64,000 nucleotides of DNA. Source: Cytobacillus gottheilii. GTDB lineage: Bacteria; Bacillota; Bacilli; Bacillales; Cytobacillaceae. Position numbers and translations under genes: made by a program. Location: positions 772,673-836,672 of the forward strand of contig NZ_LT800494.1 in the NCBI RefSeq assembly GCF_900166665.1, read 5' to 3'. Shown in pieces: positions 43,601-52,476 of this stretch. The notes under the pieces were generated by a model. It saw nothing but the letters and a program-made list of their open reading frames with translations, had not been told where the DNA came from and searched no databases. Position 1 is the stretch's first letter. Every line of letters starts with the position of its first letter.

Positions 43601-43698
43601 TAGGATTATTCCTCTATGCACTTGTCATTCTGCCATTGTTTATCCCGGTAATGGTGAAAAATTTTGGTGCTGCCAACTGGTGGCCGTTTAAAAGGTAA
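40669..43698 (+). CDS. MMPL/RND exporter with long coiled-coil insert (YdgH-like)
   Basis: 1009 residues from GTG 40669. The first MMPL half (helix 8-26, outer loop, five helices 180-335 with GIGTDYCILLLSRYKEEL) and the second half (ending VALGVDYSIFLMDRFNEYRDL) flank a large outer domain. Residues about 475-760 form a helical segment of roughly 11-residue repeats with a recurring -GL- or -DG- (ELEKSTDGINQLIDGTNQAKTGLETI ... LTDGLGQSVDGLTEVSDGLGSA), as in YhgE/Pip proteins. Such domains may bridge the wall. Substrate unknown; MarR-controlled. Confidence 0.92.
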   Translation: MSTIIKRKWFVIIAWIAIVAGLFLAAPSMGDLVREKGQITVPDEYSSAIAGDIMSEVQKDEGGGNDTGVALVFHNENKLNEEDIKEAERAIRLLEDEQEELGITEILTHFNEDSLRDQLVSEDGKAILAQVTVNWNDREAKELSEALYAAVEDVKVDHYYTSEWMISEDVMTSSQEGLKKTEGITVVFILAVLLLVFRSVIAPLIPLVTVGLTYLASQSIVGFLVDHFDFPISSYTQIFLVAVLFGIGTDYCILLLSRYKEELSHSESIADAIIATYKNAGRTVFFSGVAVMIGFAAIGFSQFILYQSAAAVAIGVAILLVALFTIVPFFMAVLGKKLFWPSKGSAEHADSKLWGTVGKFSLARPFIALLIVAVVCVPFLATYDGELSFNSLEEISGDVNSIKAFNAISDSFSPGESMPTQVVIRNDEEMDSAEYISLAEKISDELSHIDLVQSVRSVSRPTGEVMDDLYVSSQAETLGDGIGDGRDGVEQIRDGLNEANTMLTDQAPELEKSTDGINQLIDGTNQAKTGLETIQTNLATIEQGMREASMGSTEIIAGLGNLKAGVLQLAGGYEELSTGYEDAAKNLVQVSDGLSQANLALFNHLEGKYADLGEDAMYQQLKGQITSIQGGLPQIADGITQANLAFQKANEEQNNIVAGFDQLLAGLEQQQAGLEEMANGQGQIVGRMPELTDGLAGITTGQEQLLAGFGDLGGQIGELTDGLGQSVDGLTEVSDGLGSAQDYLTGLSTGSDAFYLPEEVLGSGDFAQVLDVYLSKDRKVMTLDVIFEANPYSNDAISQIPEIKDTVEKATKGTKLENAVVAVGGPTSMNADLGTMSDQDYTRTVILMLAGIAIILVFLFRSLIMPLYLIGSLILTYYTSMAINEVIFVNILGYSGISWAVPFFAFVILVALGVDYSIFLMDRFNEYRDLSVSEAMLLSMKKMGTVIISAAVILGGTFAAMMPSGMLSLLQIAAIVIVGLFLYALVILPLFIPVMVKNFGAANWWPFKR

Positions 43699-43706
43699 AG
43701 AATCTG

Positions 43707-43752
43707 AAAGGCAGCGATTTCCTATTATGGAGTTGCTGCCTTTTTTATTTTT
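43707..43752 (+). terminator. Terminator of the MarR-MMPL operon
   Basis: AAAGGCAGC (43707-43715) and GCTGCCTTT (43735-43743) form the stem, followed by ttttattttt. Confidence 0.9.
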
Positions 43753-43770
43753 GTATGGTCAAATAAAAAA

Positions 43771-44093
43771 AGAGGCTGGGACATAAGTATTTAACAGACC
43801 CAGAGAACCGAATGGTTAGGAAGTCATCTTTCTAATCATTCGGTTTTTTATTTATGATTATAAAATACATTTTATTAACATGAGTGAAATGGAGCGAAGG
43901 ACACTCGACTCCTGTGGGCAATAGAGGAAAAGGTGAGACCCCGCAGGAGCTTGCTCCGAGGAGGCTCAGCTTTTGATCCCACGAAAAAACAGGGTCCGCA
44001 GCGCAGGTGGAACGGACTTGTTTAAATACCCAAACCAAGATATATTGAATATTCGTATTTTAGAAAGATTAATTTCATTTTGTCCCAGCCTCT
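43771..44093 (+). repeat. MITE-like intergenic element, copy 2
   Basis: About 323 bp with perfect 13-bp terminal inverted repeats (agaggctgggaca at 43771-43783 and tgtcccagcctct at 44081-44093). The internal hairpin ccgaatggttag / ctaatcattcgg plus T6 (about 43806-43845) and the segments gagtgaaatggagcg and gtccgcagcgcaggtggaac match copy 1 at 2246-2550. No ORF. It sits between the MMPL terminator and the DUF4097 stop. Confidence 0.85.
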
Positions 44094-44107
44094 CCTTTTA
44101 AAAGAGA

Positions 44108-45064
44108 TTAATGAATCTCAACTGAACCGCTTGTTACTCGAACATTGACTTCATGTGTCCCGGCTCCGCTTTTACCAGTAAAGCCATGATCGCTTTCGGA
44201 TTTATTTTCTAATGGGAGGTTTGCGGATATATGCCCGCTATTATATTCGCCGTTTATGGTATAGTCTCCATCATCTGGTAAATCAAGCTGAAGTCGTCCA
44301 GAGCTTGCGCGAAGATCAATATCATCTGTAACCTCTTTAAAGGAAGCTGTTAATCGGCCGGAGGATAACTCTCCTGTTAATCCGCCAGTCATGTTATCTA
44401 GTGAGAAATCTCCAGAACTTAGATTTGCCTTAATATCAGCAGCTGTTATGCTGTCCCCATCAATTCTTCCGGAAGATGCTTTAAGGGATACATTTTCTGC
44501 AGAGACATTGTTAATATCAGCTTTTCCGGAACTTATGGAAAAGTCACTTACTTTAGCTTCAATACCATCAACGCTCATCACGCCAGAAGTAGCCTCAAGT
44601 GAAACGGTTTCTGCTAGGATGTTTTGCACGTTTATTTTACCTGAACCTAATTTGACATCCATCTCGTCAAGCTGCCAATCATTTTCACCATTTACGTCAA
44701 TCGTACCAGATCCGCCTCTAATGGATAAAGTGCGGTCAAATGTCTCAGGAACATGAATGACGACCGTTGCTGTTCTATTAAAGGGGCTGCTGAACCAAGA
44801 CTTCCGTTCATATTTTATTTTCAGCGTGTCGCCTTCTTCAGTGATCTTTACTTCCCCTTTTCCTTCAAGCTCTGTTTCTAAATCAGCACCGTTCGTTTTT
44901 TGAATTGTTGCATTTGCACCTTCTAACTCAATGGAAATTTCTTCGATATTGGAATTGACTTTGCCATTAGCTGCACTGCTTCCAAGCGGCAGCCATTGAT
45001 ACGCAGTAGTGGCGATCACATATAAGCTCACTAATACTAAAAATATGATAAAGATTCTTTTCAT
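44108..45064 (-). CDS. DUF4097 putative adhesin (LiaG-like)
   Basis: 318 residues from ATG 45064 behind GGAGG. An N-terminal membrane anchor (IFIIFLVLVSLYVIATTAYQWL) is followed by a repetitive beta-helix-like domain with units such as VKLGSGKINVQNI, LEATSGVMSVDGI, ISSGKADINNV and LKASSGRIDGDSI. The recurring SSG-(R/K/D) turn is typical of DUF4097 proteins, found by cell-envelope stress systems. It is monocistronic here, with no Lia-type regulator beside it. Confidence 0.85.
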   Translation of the reverse strand: MKRIFIIFLVLVSLYVIATTAYQWLPLGSSAANGKVNSNIEEISIELEGANATIQKTNGADLETELEGKGEVKITEEGDTLKIKYERKSWFSSPFNRTATVVIHVPETFDRTLSIRGGSGTIDVNGENDWQLDEMDVKLGSGKINVQNILAETVSLEATSGVMSVDGIEAKVSDFSISSGKADINNVSAENVSLKASSGRIDGDSITAADIKANLSSGDFSLDNMTGGLTGELSSGRLTASFKEVTDDIDLRASSGRLQLDLPDDGDYTINGEYNSGHISANLPLENKSESDHGFTGKSGAGTHEVNVRVTSGSVEIH

Positions 45065-45180
45065 AAATCCTCCTTGTTGTACTCTGTTTTCCTTATTTTA
45101 CTATAAAATAAGGGAAGCGGTATTGAGCCGCAGCAGGATTCTGATATAAGACTTAAGGAGTATAAGGACTGAGGTGCAGC

Positions 45181-45627
45181 ATGGATTTGAAGATCATTGA
45201 AATGACGAAGAGTTACGAAATGGAAGCGAAAGCGCTAATACTCGATGGATTTCTAGAAAGATTCGGCTTTATTGATCATAATCTAAATCCCGATCTTAAC
45301 CATATCTATGAACATTATTGTTTAGACGGTTCTGTATTTCTCATAGGACTCTTACATAATGAATTAGTTTGTACAGGAGCATTGACCAAAGAAGCTGAAG
45401 GGACAGGACGGATTCAAAGAATGTCGGTTAAACGAACCTTAAGAGGTAAAGGTCTGGCAAAAAAAATGCTAAAAGCTCTTGAACAAAAAGCGTTGAATTT
45501 ACATTATAGCAAACTGGTGCTTGAAACGAATAGGAACTGGGAAAGCGCAATAAACCTATACAAAAGCAACGGTTATAGCCTGGAGGAAGAAGAAAATCAA
45601 TTTGTTCATCTTTATAAAATGTTGTGA
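45181..45627 (+). CDS. GNAT N-acetyltransferase
   Basis: 148 residues, start ATG 45181 behind GAGGTG. Acetyl-CoA binding loop: IQRMSVKRTLRGKGLAKKMLKALEQKA (R-G-K-G-L-A), then KLVLETNRNWESAINLYKSNGYSLEEE. The short N-terminal domain MTKSYEMEAKALILDGFLERFGFIDHNLNPDLNHI resembles the small family found beside regulators in Bacilli. Substrate unknown. Confidence 0.87.
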   Translation: MDLKIIEMTKSYEMEAKALILDGFLERFGFIDHNLNPDLNHIYEHYCLDGSVFLIGLLHNELVCTGALTKEAEGTGRIQRMSVKRTLRGKGLAKKMLKALEQKALNLHYSKLVLETNRNWESAINLYKSNGYSLEEEENQFVHLYKML

Positions 45628-45770
45628 AGACTTGCTTGAAAAGCAAAAGCAGTTTTTTTCTCTGAGCCTTTCAAAATTTGAGTATAAATAGTTATCTTTC
45701 TAAAAAAAAGAAAACCTTTTGCTTATTCAGCAGTCTAATATATATAGAAATTAGGGCAGGGGGGAACGGT

Positions 45771-46292
45771 GTGGAGCTCGAAAAGGCTGTCAGAAAAGCT
45801 CGGCGAGGAAATGATGAGGCATTCCTTTTCATCATTAACACCATTAAATTAGATTTATATAAAACAGCATATGCATATCTTCACAATCAGGAGGATGCCC
45901 TTGAAGCTGTCCAGGAAGTCACAGTTCGGATTTATCAAGAGATCAAAAAATTACGGAAAGAAGCTTTCTTTAAAACTTGGGCAATCAAAATTATGATCAA
46001 TTATTGCAATGACGTGCTGCGAAAAAGAAAGCATACAGTGCTGAATGATGAACTTGTGCATGTGAGCGGTAAAGCGGATAGCTATACATTGTTAGAAATA
46101 GAGGATGCCATGAACCAGTTAGATCAGCGTTCTCGAGAAATTCTGACACTGAAATATTTTCATGATATGAAACTCAAAGATATCGCCATTACTTTGGAAT
46201 GCCCGGAAGGAACAGTAAAAACCTGGCTGCACAAAGCCTTAAAATCATTGCGGAAACTGCTGGATGAGAAAGGCGGAATGTCAAATGTTTGA
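45771..46292 (+). CDS. ECF-type RNA polymerase sigma factor
   Basis: 173 residues from GTG 45771 behind AGGGGGG; the frame is open further upstream but without a site. Region 2 reads YKTAYAYLHNQEDALEAVQEVTVRIYQEIKKLRKEAFFKTWAIKIMINYCNDVLRKRK, and region 4 LLEIEDAMNQLDQRSREILTLKYFHDMKLKDIAITLECPEGTVKTWLHKALKSLRKLL. It overlaps the following DUF4179 gene, its probable anti-sigma factor, so the pair likely responds to envelope or extracellular stress. Confidence 0.93.
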   Translation: MELEKAVRKARRGNDEAFLFIINTIKLDLYKTAYAYLHNQEDALEAVQEVTVRIYQEIKKLRKEAFFKTWAIKIMINYCNDVLRKRKHTVLNDELVHVSGKADSYTLLEIEDAMNQLDQRSREILTLKYFHDMKLKDIAITLECPEGTVKTWLHKALKSLRKLLDEKGGMSNV

Positions 46293-47601
46293 GAAAGAAG
46301 AGCAAAATCTAATTGGATGGAAAAAGGCGTATGATGAATTACAATATCCTGTAGAAGATATAGATGCTGCCATTCAAGCAGGTTTTCAGAAAGGCAGGCA
46401 GCAAAAGAAGAATGTTATGCGAAAAAGATGGCTATATAGTACTGCGGCTGCAGCTGTATTCTTCATCACCTTCTTTGTCAGCATCCGCTACTCAAATGTA
46501 TTGGCAAACTATATTGCGGTTATTCCAGGCATGGAAAAGGTCGTCGAGATGATCCGCTATGATAAAGGGTTATTAGCTGCCGTTGAGAATGACTATGTGC
46601 AGGAGATTGGCGTTTCTCAGGAAAGGAATGGCCTGAAGGTAAATATAGATCATGTCATTGCAGATGAATATGGAATGGTTCTTTTTTATTCGATTGAGTC
46701 AAATGACAACCAAACGAACTTTCAAGTCCATAACTTAGAACTGAAAAGTGCTAAAGGAAAAGACCCAGTGATGGCTACGAGCGGATATGGTGTTGATGTT
46801 CCAAATGATACTCCAAGAAATAAAGTAGATACTACTGCAGAGCTGTTTTTCAGTGAACCATTAGAAACAACTGATTTTATATTAGCTATAGAAGTAGGAA
46901 CTGGCACGCAAAAAGAGCAATTCGAGATTCCTTTTTCTTTAAATAAATCGCTGGAGCAAAAGAGAACTTATGAAGTCAATAAGACTGTATCAATTGAGCA
47001 GCAGAACATTACTATAAAACAAGTGGAAATCTACCCGCTTAGGGTAGCTGTTACCTTAGAAATGGATGACCGCAATAGTAAAAAAATACTATCATTTGAT
47101 GATTTAAGACTTGTTGACGAACATGGGGAAGCATGGACAAAAATTTCCAACGGTGTTACCGCTAATTATATAAATGAAAATGAACAGATTTTATATTTGC
47201 AAAGTAATTATTTTAAGGAACCAGAAGAGATATTTATTGTTCTAAATAGCTTGCAGGCGATTGATCGTGAGGATGATACTGTAGTTATTGACACAAGCAC
47301 AGAGAAAATATTAAAACAGCCTAAGGGAGAGCTTCTTTCAGATTTGGAGATTATCGGGAATGAGTTGTGGTTTAAGCTGAAAACCGAGAGAGAGTTTAAT
47401 TACTCGTTATTTATGTTGTCCTCTAAAGATGCTAAAGGAAATGAATACAATCATGGAAGCATGATTGAAGGACATATTGAAAATGGAATGCAAAGAATGG
47501 GATTACGACTTAATTCCACTAATATAGCAAATCCACTAACACTTGAAATCTCTGCCTATCCGTTATGGATTAAAGGAGATGCGAAAGTAAAGGTGAAATA
47601 G
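46285..47601 (+). CDS. DUF4179 transmembrane anti-sigma factor
   Basis: 438 residues from ATG 46285, overlapping the sigma gene by 8 bp (AGGCGG 8 nt upstream). A cytosolic part (about 1-46, with GWKKAYDELQYPVEDIDAAIQAGFQKGRQQKK) precedes a single membrane helix (WLYSTAAAAVFFITFFVSI). The outer part begins with the DUF4179 pattern (VEMIRYDKGLLAAVENDYVQEIGVSQERNGLKVNIDHVIADEYGMVLFYSIE). It would hold the sigma factor until a signal is sensed outside. The stimulus is unknown. Confidence 0.87.
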   Translation: MFEKEEQNLIGWKKAYDELQYPVEDIDAAIQAGFQKGRQQKKNVMRKRWLYSTAAAAVFFITFFVSIRYSNVLANYIAVIPGMEKVVEMIRYDKGLLAAVENDYVQEIGVSQERNGLKVNIDHVIADEYGMVLFYSIESNDNQTNFQVHNLELKSAKGKDPVMATSGYGVDVPNDTPRNKVDTTAELFFSEPLETTDFILAIEVGTGTQKEQFEIPFSLNKSLEQKRTYEVNKTVSIEQQNITIKQVEIYPLRVAVTLEMDDRNSKKILSFDDLRLVDEHGEAWTKISNGVTANYINENEQILYLQSNYFKEPEEIFIVLNSLQAIDREDDTVVIDTSTEKILKQPKGELLSDLEIIGNELWFKLKTEREFNYSLFMLSSKDAKGNEYNHGSMIEGHIENGMQRMGLRLNSTNIANPLTLEISAYPLWIKGDAKVKVK

Positions 47602-47629
47602 TGGTAATGTGACGTCTTATAAACAAGTG

Positions 47630-47672
47630 AAGCTGATGGGAAAATGATTCGTTTCCCATCGGCTTTTCTTTT
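47630..47672 (+). terminator. Terminator of the sigma/anti-sigma operon
   Basis: AAGCTGATGGGAAA (47630-47643) pairs with TTTCCCATCGGCTT (47652-47665), followed by ttcttttt. Confidence 0.9.
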
Positions 47673-47683
47673 TCTGGCAATCC

Positions 47684-47821
47684 TTATGAATGCAAGTCTG
47701 TTTTATCCTTTTGATCTTTATTTCGCTTGTTTCCTTTGCTGTTATCGCCGCTTACGATATGAGCTGTATCATTGCTTGGTGAGTTTTGATTTCTGCTGCC
47801 TTTGTTAGGTTTTCTAGTCAT
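47684..47821 (-). CDS. Small basic protein, unknown (spore-like composition)
   Basis: 45 residues from ATG 47821 with an ideal AGGAGG upstream; a longer frame (to 47896) lacks a site. The protein is rich in Lys, Asn, Ser and Asp (MTRKPNKGSRNQNSPSNDTA, then HIVSGDNSKGNKRNKDQKDK), with no Cys or Trp. The composition resembles small spore proteins (SASP O/P types), but I see no clear homology. The strong RBS supports it as a gene. Confidence 0.55.
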   Translation of the reverse strand: MTRKPNKGSRNQNSPSNDTAHIVSGDNSKGNKRNKDQKDKTDLHS

Positions 47822-47894
47822 GTAGGTTTCCTCCTGTCTTTTGTTGAGGCATAACATTAGTACGTACTTGGTTTTCCCGGTTAAGGAAAAGATC

Positions 47895-47984
47895 ATGAGT
47901 GGAAATCCGTGTAAAAATGATTTGTTTGGTAAAGATAAGAACAGGGAAAATACTCACCATTATCATGGACAAAGCTATATATAA
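47895..47984 (+). CDS. Possible 29-residue peptide
   Basis: ATG 47895 follows AAGGAAAAG by 4-7 nt, reading MSGNPCKNDLFGKDKNREN then THHYHGQSYI to a TAA at 47984. The peptide is Asn/His-rich and divergent from the small basic protein. There is no terminator or known family. It could equally be chance. Confidence 0.25.
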   Translation: MSGNPCKNDLFGKDKNRENTHHYHGQSYI

Positions 47985-48024
47985 TGCTCATTGTCACAGA
48001 ATTGTAAAAGTACGAGCAATTCGC

Positions 48025-48053
48025 TTTACAGTTCGTAGGGCATGTAATATGAT
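48025..48053 (+). promoter_or_regulatory. Sigma-A promoter of tcyABC
   Basis: TTTACA (48025-48030), 17-bp spacer, TATGAT (48048-48053), 44 bp before the tcyA start. No riboswitch or T-box is seen. Confidence 0.7.
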
Positions 48054-48096
48054 AGCTAATGCTGACAAAACTAATCGGGATTAGGGGGTTTATAGA

Positions 48097-48921
48097 ATGA
48101 AAAAGAATTCTATCTTATTGATATTAATGTTAAGCCTTGCTTTGCTTCTTGCTGCATGCGGAAATAATGCAGCAGATCCGGAAAATACGGGCGGAGCAGA
48201 TGAAAATACAAGTGAAGAAGATTTACTGGCAAAGGTTAAGGATGAGGGAGAATTGCTCATTGGAACAGAGGGTACATATCCTCCATTTACGTTCCATGAT
48301 GATAGCGGAGAATTAACAGGTTTTGATGTTGAGATCGCCAAAGAGGTTGCAGAGCGTCTTGGTGTTGAACCAGTGTTTATGGAAACACAATGGGATGCCA
48401 TGTTTGCAGGCTTAGATTCAAAGCGATTTGATATGATTGCCAACCAAGTTGGAATTAGACCGGATCGCCAGGAAAAATATGATTTCTCAGAGCATTATAT
48501 CACTTCTGCTGGTGTATTAATTACCCATAATGATAACGATACGATTAAAGATTTTGAGCATATTGAAGGATTAAAAGCAGCGCAATCCATGACAAGTAAC
48601 TATGCCGATATTGCTCGTGAATATGGTGCAGAAATCGTGGGAGTAGAAGGATTTAATCAAGCGATTGAGCTTATCAACTCTCAGCGTGCTGATGTCACGA
48701 TTAACGATAATTTATCTTTCTTAGATTTTAAAAAACAAAAACCCGATGCTCCAGTGAAAATGGTAGCTTCTATGGATGATGCGTCTCAAAGCGGTTTCAT
48801 GTTCCGAAAAGGAAATGAATCATTTATTGAAGAAGTCAACAAAGCATTAGAAGAAATGATTGAAGACGGAACCTATTTAGAAATCTCTGAGAAATGGTTT
48901 GGTGAAGATGTACTTAACTAG
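48097..48921 (+). CDS. tcyA: L-cystine ABC transporter substrate-binding lipoprotein
   Basis: 274 residues, lipoprotein signal [11 protein letters not shown]. Solute-binding family 3: [82 protein letters not shown] and the C-terminal [11 protein letters not shown]. This matches B. subtilis TcyA closely as I recall it. It binds cystine outside the membrane. Cystine is the likely ligand; related amino acids cannot be excluded. Confidence 0.9.
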   Translation: MKKNSILLILMLSLALLLAACGNNAADPENTGGADENTSEEDLLAKVKDEGELLIGTEGTYPPFTFHDDSGELTGFDVEIAKEVAERLGVEPVFMETQWDAMFAGLDSKRFDMIANQVGIRPDRQEKYDFSEHYITSAGVLITHNDNDTIKDFEHIEGLKAAQSMTSNYADIAREYGAEIVGVEGFNQAIELINSQRADVTINDNLSFLDFKKQKPDAPVKMVASMDDASQSGFMFRKGNESFIEEVNKALEEMIEDGTYLEISEKWFGEDVLN

Positions 48922-49606
48922 TATTTTTACGGATCCAGAACGGATTGACCGTCTGATTAGTATCGCTAAAAGCTCCCTTCTGCCTTTGCTGGAGGGAGCC
49001 ATTTCCTATACGATTCCGCTGACACTGATTGCTTTTGTCATCGGACTTTCATTGGCGATTTTAACGGCATTAGCAAGAATTTCCTCGGTGAAAATATTAC
49101 AAGTGATCGCCAGAATTTATGTTTCAGCCATTAGAGGAACCCCGCTCTTAGTGCAATTATTTATCATTTTTTATGGGCTTCCGACAATCGGTGTTATTAT
49201 TGATCCATTTCCTTCAGCGGTCATTGGTTTTTCCTTAAATGTAGGTGCTTATGCATCTGAAATTATTCGAGCAGCGATTCTTTCGATCCCAAAAGGACAA
49301 TGGGAAGCTGGCTATTCCATGGGGATGTCTTATCAGCAGCTGCTAAAACGAATTATTTTACCGCAGGCTTCACGGGTATCGATTCCGCCGTTATCGAATA
49401 CGTTTATAAGCTTGGTAAAGGATACATCTTTGGCTTCCATGATCCTTGTCACGGAAATGTTTAGAAGGGCGCAAGAAATTGCAGCAACGAATTATGAATT
49501 TTTACTGCTATATTCAATGGCTGCATTAATCTATTGGGTGATTTGCTTTGTCCTTTCCATTTTACAAGGATTTATGGAGAAAAGACTAAATCGATATGTG
49601 TCATAA
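48908..49606 (+). CDS. tcyB: L-cystine ABC transporter permease
   Basis: 232 residues from ATG 48908, overlapping the tcyA stop by 14 bp; TTG 48899 is possible but weaker. HisM-type permease: [52 protein letters not shown], and the EAA loop [30 protein letters not shown]. Several hydrophobic segments. Confidence 0.9.
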   Translation: MYLTSIFTDPERIDRLISIAKSSLLPLLEGAISYTIPLTLIAFVIGLSLAILTALARISSVKILQVIARIYVSAIRGTPLLVQLFIIFYGLPTIGVIIDPFPSAVIGFSLNVGAYASEIIRAAILSIPKGQWEAGYSMGMSYQQLLKRIILPQASRVSIPPLSNTFISLVKDTSLASMILVTEMFRRAQEIAATNYEFLLLYSMAALIYWVICFVLSILQGFMEKRLNRYVS

Positions 49607-49639
49607 GCATCCTGTATGTAGGAGAAGGAGTTTTGATCA

Positions 49640-50374
49640 GTGATTACAATAAAAGGACTGCATAAGAAGTTTGATGAATTGGAAGTGCTCAAAGGCATTG
49701 ACCTGCAGGTAGATCGTGGTAAGGTTGTTGTGGTCATTGGTCCTTCAGGATCAGGTAAAACAACATTGCTGCGCTGCATGAATGTGCTGGAAACCCCAAC
49801 AACTGGGGAGATTTCAATTGATCATCAAACATTAGATTTTACGAAATCTGTGTCAAAAAAAGCCATTCCTGCTTTTAGAAGGCTGACGGGTATGGTTTTT
49901 CAAAGCTACAATTTATTTCCTCATATGACAGCACTCGGCAACGTAATGGAAGGTCCTTTAACCGTAAAGGGTGAAAATAAAGAAGCTGTCAGAAAAAGAG
50001 CAGAGGAATTACTATCAAAAGTTGGTCTGGGAGATAAGCTTGATTACTATCCGTTTCAATTATCGGGCGGTCAGCAGCAGCGTGTCGGAATCGCTCGTGC
50101 ACTGGCTATGGAACCAAAAGTAATGCTATTTGATGAGCCGACTTCTGCACTCGACCCAGAACTTGTCGGAGAAGTGCTTAAGGTCATGAAAAACCTAGCT
50201 TCTGAAGGAATGACGATGGTTGTGGTTACCCATGAAATGAGATTTGCAGAAGAAGCTGCAGACGAGGTAATCTTTATGGACGGCGGCCGCATTATCGAAC
50301 GAGGAGCCCCAAGCCAAATCTTTACGAATCCAAAAGAAGAACGAACAAAGCAATTTCTCAATATGATTCAATGA
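49640..50374 (+). CDS. tcyC: L-cystine ABC transporter ATPase
   Basis: 244 residues from GTG 49640 behind AGAAGGAG. Walker [10 protein letters not shown], signature [15 protein letters not shown], Walker [21 protein letters not shown] loop [14 protein letters not shown]. Length and sequence match GlnQ/TcyC-type ATPases. Confidence 0.92.
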   Translation: MITIKGLHKKFDELEVLKGIDLQVDRGKVVVVIGPSGSGKTTLLRCMNVLETPTTGEISIDHQTLDFTKSVSKKAIPAFRRLTGMVFQSYNLFPHMTALGNVMEGPLTVKGENKEAVRKRAEELLSKVGLGDKLDYYPFQLSGGQQQRVGIARALAMEPKVMLFDEPTSALDPELVGEVLKVMKNLASEGMTMVVVTHEMRFAEEAADEVIFMDGGRIIERGAPSQIFTNPKEERTKQFLNMIQ

Positions 50375-50379
50375 GCATG

Positions 50380-50413
50380 ACCCCGTGGATGGAAACGGGG
50401 TTCTTTGTTTTTT
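50380..50413 (+). terminator. Terminator of tcyABC
   Basis: ACCCCGT (50380-50386) with ACGGGGT (50395-50401), then tctttgtttttt. Confidence 0.85.
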
Positions 50414-50801
50414 AATAGAGAGTGAGATTAAAGTGAATGATCGAAAAAAGAAGAGAAATGATCGAAAGTGTGTGGGAAATGATTAAGGAATTTCGGGAAT
50501 GCTCGATATTTTCTCTAGATTGATTTAAAAAGTCTAGAGATTGACCGAAAACACCAGGATATACAAGCAGGGGTATTTAGCAATATGCCTTTCAATTGAA
50601 CGAAAAGCCCGCCTGAAAGCGATTATTCTGAGGTTGAAATTAAAATCACTAAAAAACAGCCATTTTTCCAAAAAAAAAATGCTCCCATTATGGAAGCAAT
50701 TAAAAGGGGGATTTACACTTGTACAAATAGTATGAGCAAATCTTTTTCATTCTATACATAAATTTTTGAAAATTTTTAAAAGGGAGAATACTAAGCGTGA
50801 G
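50414..50801. other. Gene-free stretch
   Basis: No supported gene. It holds two near-copies of aatgatcgaaa (about 50437 and 50457) and an inverted CTCTAGA pair around 50513-50542 (tctctagatt / agtctagaga). The longer open frame at 50541-50735 has no RBS and no recognisable protein. Confidence 0.5.
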
Positions 50802-51554
50802 TTAATTTAAAAAATCATTAATCTGATAGATAACTCCACTCTCGGTTTCTGTGTCTAGAAGAAGGGAGACAAAAATATTTGCGACCGTTTCCGGTGCACG
50901 GAGAAGACCGTCTTCCTTATAACCTTGAAATTTAGCAATGTCAGTAAATTGTTCTTCGCTGGAGGAACGGATTTCTCCTTGCATATCTGTATCCATAATG
51001 CCTGGGTTAAAGGCAAAAATTTTATGGTGTGTGCCAGCTGTTTCTTGTTCGAGCGCGACCGTTTGTGTAAACATATTTAGAGCAGCCTTTGTACTGCAGT
51101 ACACACTCCAGCCTTCGATCGGACGCTGGGCAGCACCAGAAGTAATATTTGCTATAGTCACTTTTTTATCTGTTATTTTAAGCAGCTTATTCGTCATGAT
51201 GATAGGAGAAATCAGATTGATTTGGGTGCTATCAGTAACAGTTTGAGGGTGTAAATGACCAGCTGTATGTATGGGCGCCACTGTTCCCGCATTTTGGATT
51301 AGGAAGATTTCTTCCGTGTCAGGCTGGTTCACCTTTTCATACACCTTTGTAAATGTGTCTTCCACTTCTGATCCTTCTGCGAGATTACAAGGGAAGTGAT
51401 AATAGCTTTGTCCATTGTCAGCAGCAATGGTGTGTAGTGTGCTGTTCTCTGAACGGGAAATCGATATAATCGAATACCCTTCTTCCGCAAGTTTTTGAGA
51501 GATCGCTGCACCCAGACCCCTTGAAGCTCCTGTTACAATCGCAATCTTTTTCAT
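50802..51554 (-). CDS. Short-chain dehydrogenase, (S)-benzoin-forming benzil reductase type
   Basis: 250 residues from ATG 51554 behind GGAGTG. NADP site IAIVTGASRGLGAAISQKLAEEGYSIISISRSEN, NAGTV, catalytic Ser in ITSGAAQRPIEGWSVYCSTKAAL (S...Y-C-S-T-K), NPGIMDTDMQ. The sequence resembles sepiapterin-reductase-like YueD of B. subtilis, known as a benzil reductase. The natural substrate is unknown. Confidence 0.87.
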   Translation of the reverse strand: MKKIAIVTGASRGLGAAISQKLAEEGYSIISISRSENSTLHTIAADNGQSYYHFPCNLAEGSEVEDTFTKVYEKVNQPDTEEIFLIQNAGTVAPIHTAGHLHPQTVTDSTQINLISPIIMTNKLLKITDKKVTIANITSGAAQRPIEGWSVYCSTKAALNMFTQTVALEQETAGTHHKIFAFNPGIMDTDMQGEIRSSSEEQFTDIAKFQGYKEDGLLRAPETVANIFVSLLLDTETESGVIYQINDFLN

Positions 51555-51744
51555 GAAATCACTCCTTCTATTTTCTATTATCTGCAAGTATTAGTCTATT
51601 TCATTAAAACAAAGAAGGAGATGATGTGAAAGTAAATCAGCTTGATTTAGGTATATTGTTAGTGTGAATATAAAAATCTGTATGTATAGCCAGAACAGCA
51701 AAAAAGCACAGATTTATAAATCCATGCTTCTTCACTCATTATCC

Positions 51745-52476
51745 TCAATTTAATACCATTCCATTTAAAAAGTGTTTTGTTTCTTCTGCTGGGGAGTTTA
51801 AGACATCTGCCGTGCACCCGATCTGACCTAGTTTGCCATCTATTAAAACAGCGAGCCGGTCTGTCAGAAATTTAATCTCTTCTAAATCATGACTGACAAA
51901 CACGGCTGTGGTTTCTGTTTCTTGCAGTAGGCGCTTCAAGTCTTTTAATAGTTTTACCTTAGAAGGATAGTCAAGAGCAGAAAAGGGCTCATCCATAAAT
52001 AGAATCTTTGGCTGTAAAACTAGAGCTCGGGCAAGGTTTACCCGCTGCGCTTCACCGCCTGAAAGAAAGCGGATATTTTTATTGGCTAAATGAGAAATGG
52101 ATAGCTGCTCAAGCCAATATTCGGTGCGCTCTTTTATAATTGATTTAGGGATCCTTCTTAATCTTAATCCGCTGGATACATTTTTGGCTGCCGTCGTATC
52201 CAGGAGAAGGCTTTGCTGCATAACCACAGCAAGTTCTCTTCTCTTTTGAAGAGGTATAGATGTAGCGGTATATGGTTCTCTTTCAAATTGGATCGTTCCG
52301 CTAGTCTGTGATTCAAGAAAGGACATAAGCTTAATCAGCGTACTTTTTCCTGCTCCGTTTGGACCCATGATGCCGAGAATTTCACTTTTATATAAGGCAA
52401 GATCCTCTATTTTTAGATAGGTTTTAGCTGCTCTCTGGAAAAGAATATTGTGAACAGATAAGATCGGTTTTTTCAT
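51745..52476 (-). CDS. tupC: Tungstate ABC transporter ATPase
   Basis: 243 residues. Walker A GPNGAGKST, signature LSGGEAQRVNLARAL, Walker B ILFMDEPFSALDYPSKVKLL, H loop FVSHDLEEIKFLTD. The start ATG 52476 overlaps the tupB stop (ATGA). Last gene of a tupABC operon. Confidence 0.88.
   Translation of the reverse strand: MKKPILSVHNILFQRAAKTYLKIEDLALYKSEILGIMGPNGAGKSTLIKLMSFLESQTSGTIQFEREPYTATSIPLQKRRELAVVMQQSLLLDTTAAKNVSSGLRLRRIPKSIIKERTEYWLEQLSISHLANKNIRFLSGGEAQRVNLARALVLQPKILFMDEPFSALDYPSKVKLLKDLKRLLQETETTAVFVSHDLEEIKFLTDRLAVLIDGKLGQIGCTADVLNSPAEETKHFLNGMVLN

Noticed and set aside
50541..50735. A 64-residue frame after tcyC
   Set aside because: No RBS, low-complexity basic sequence and no known family.
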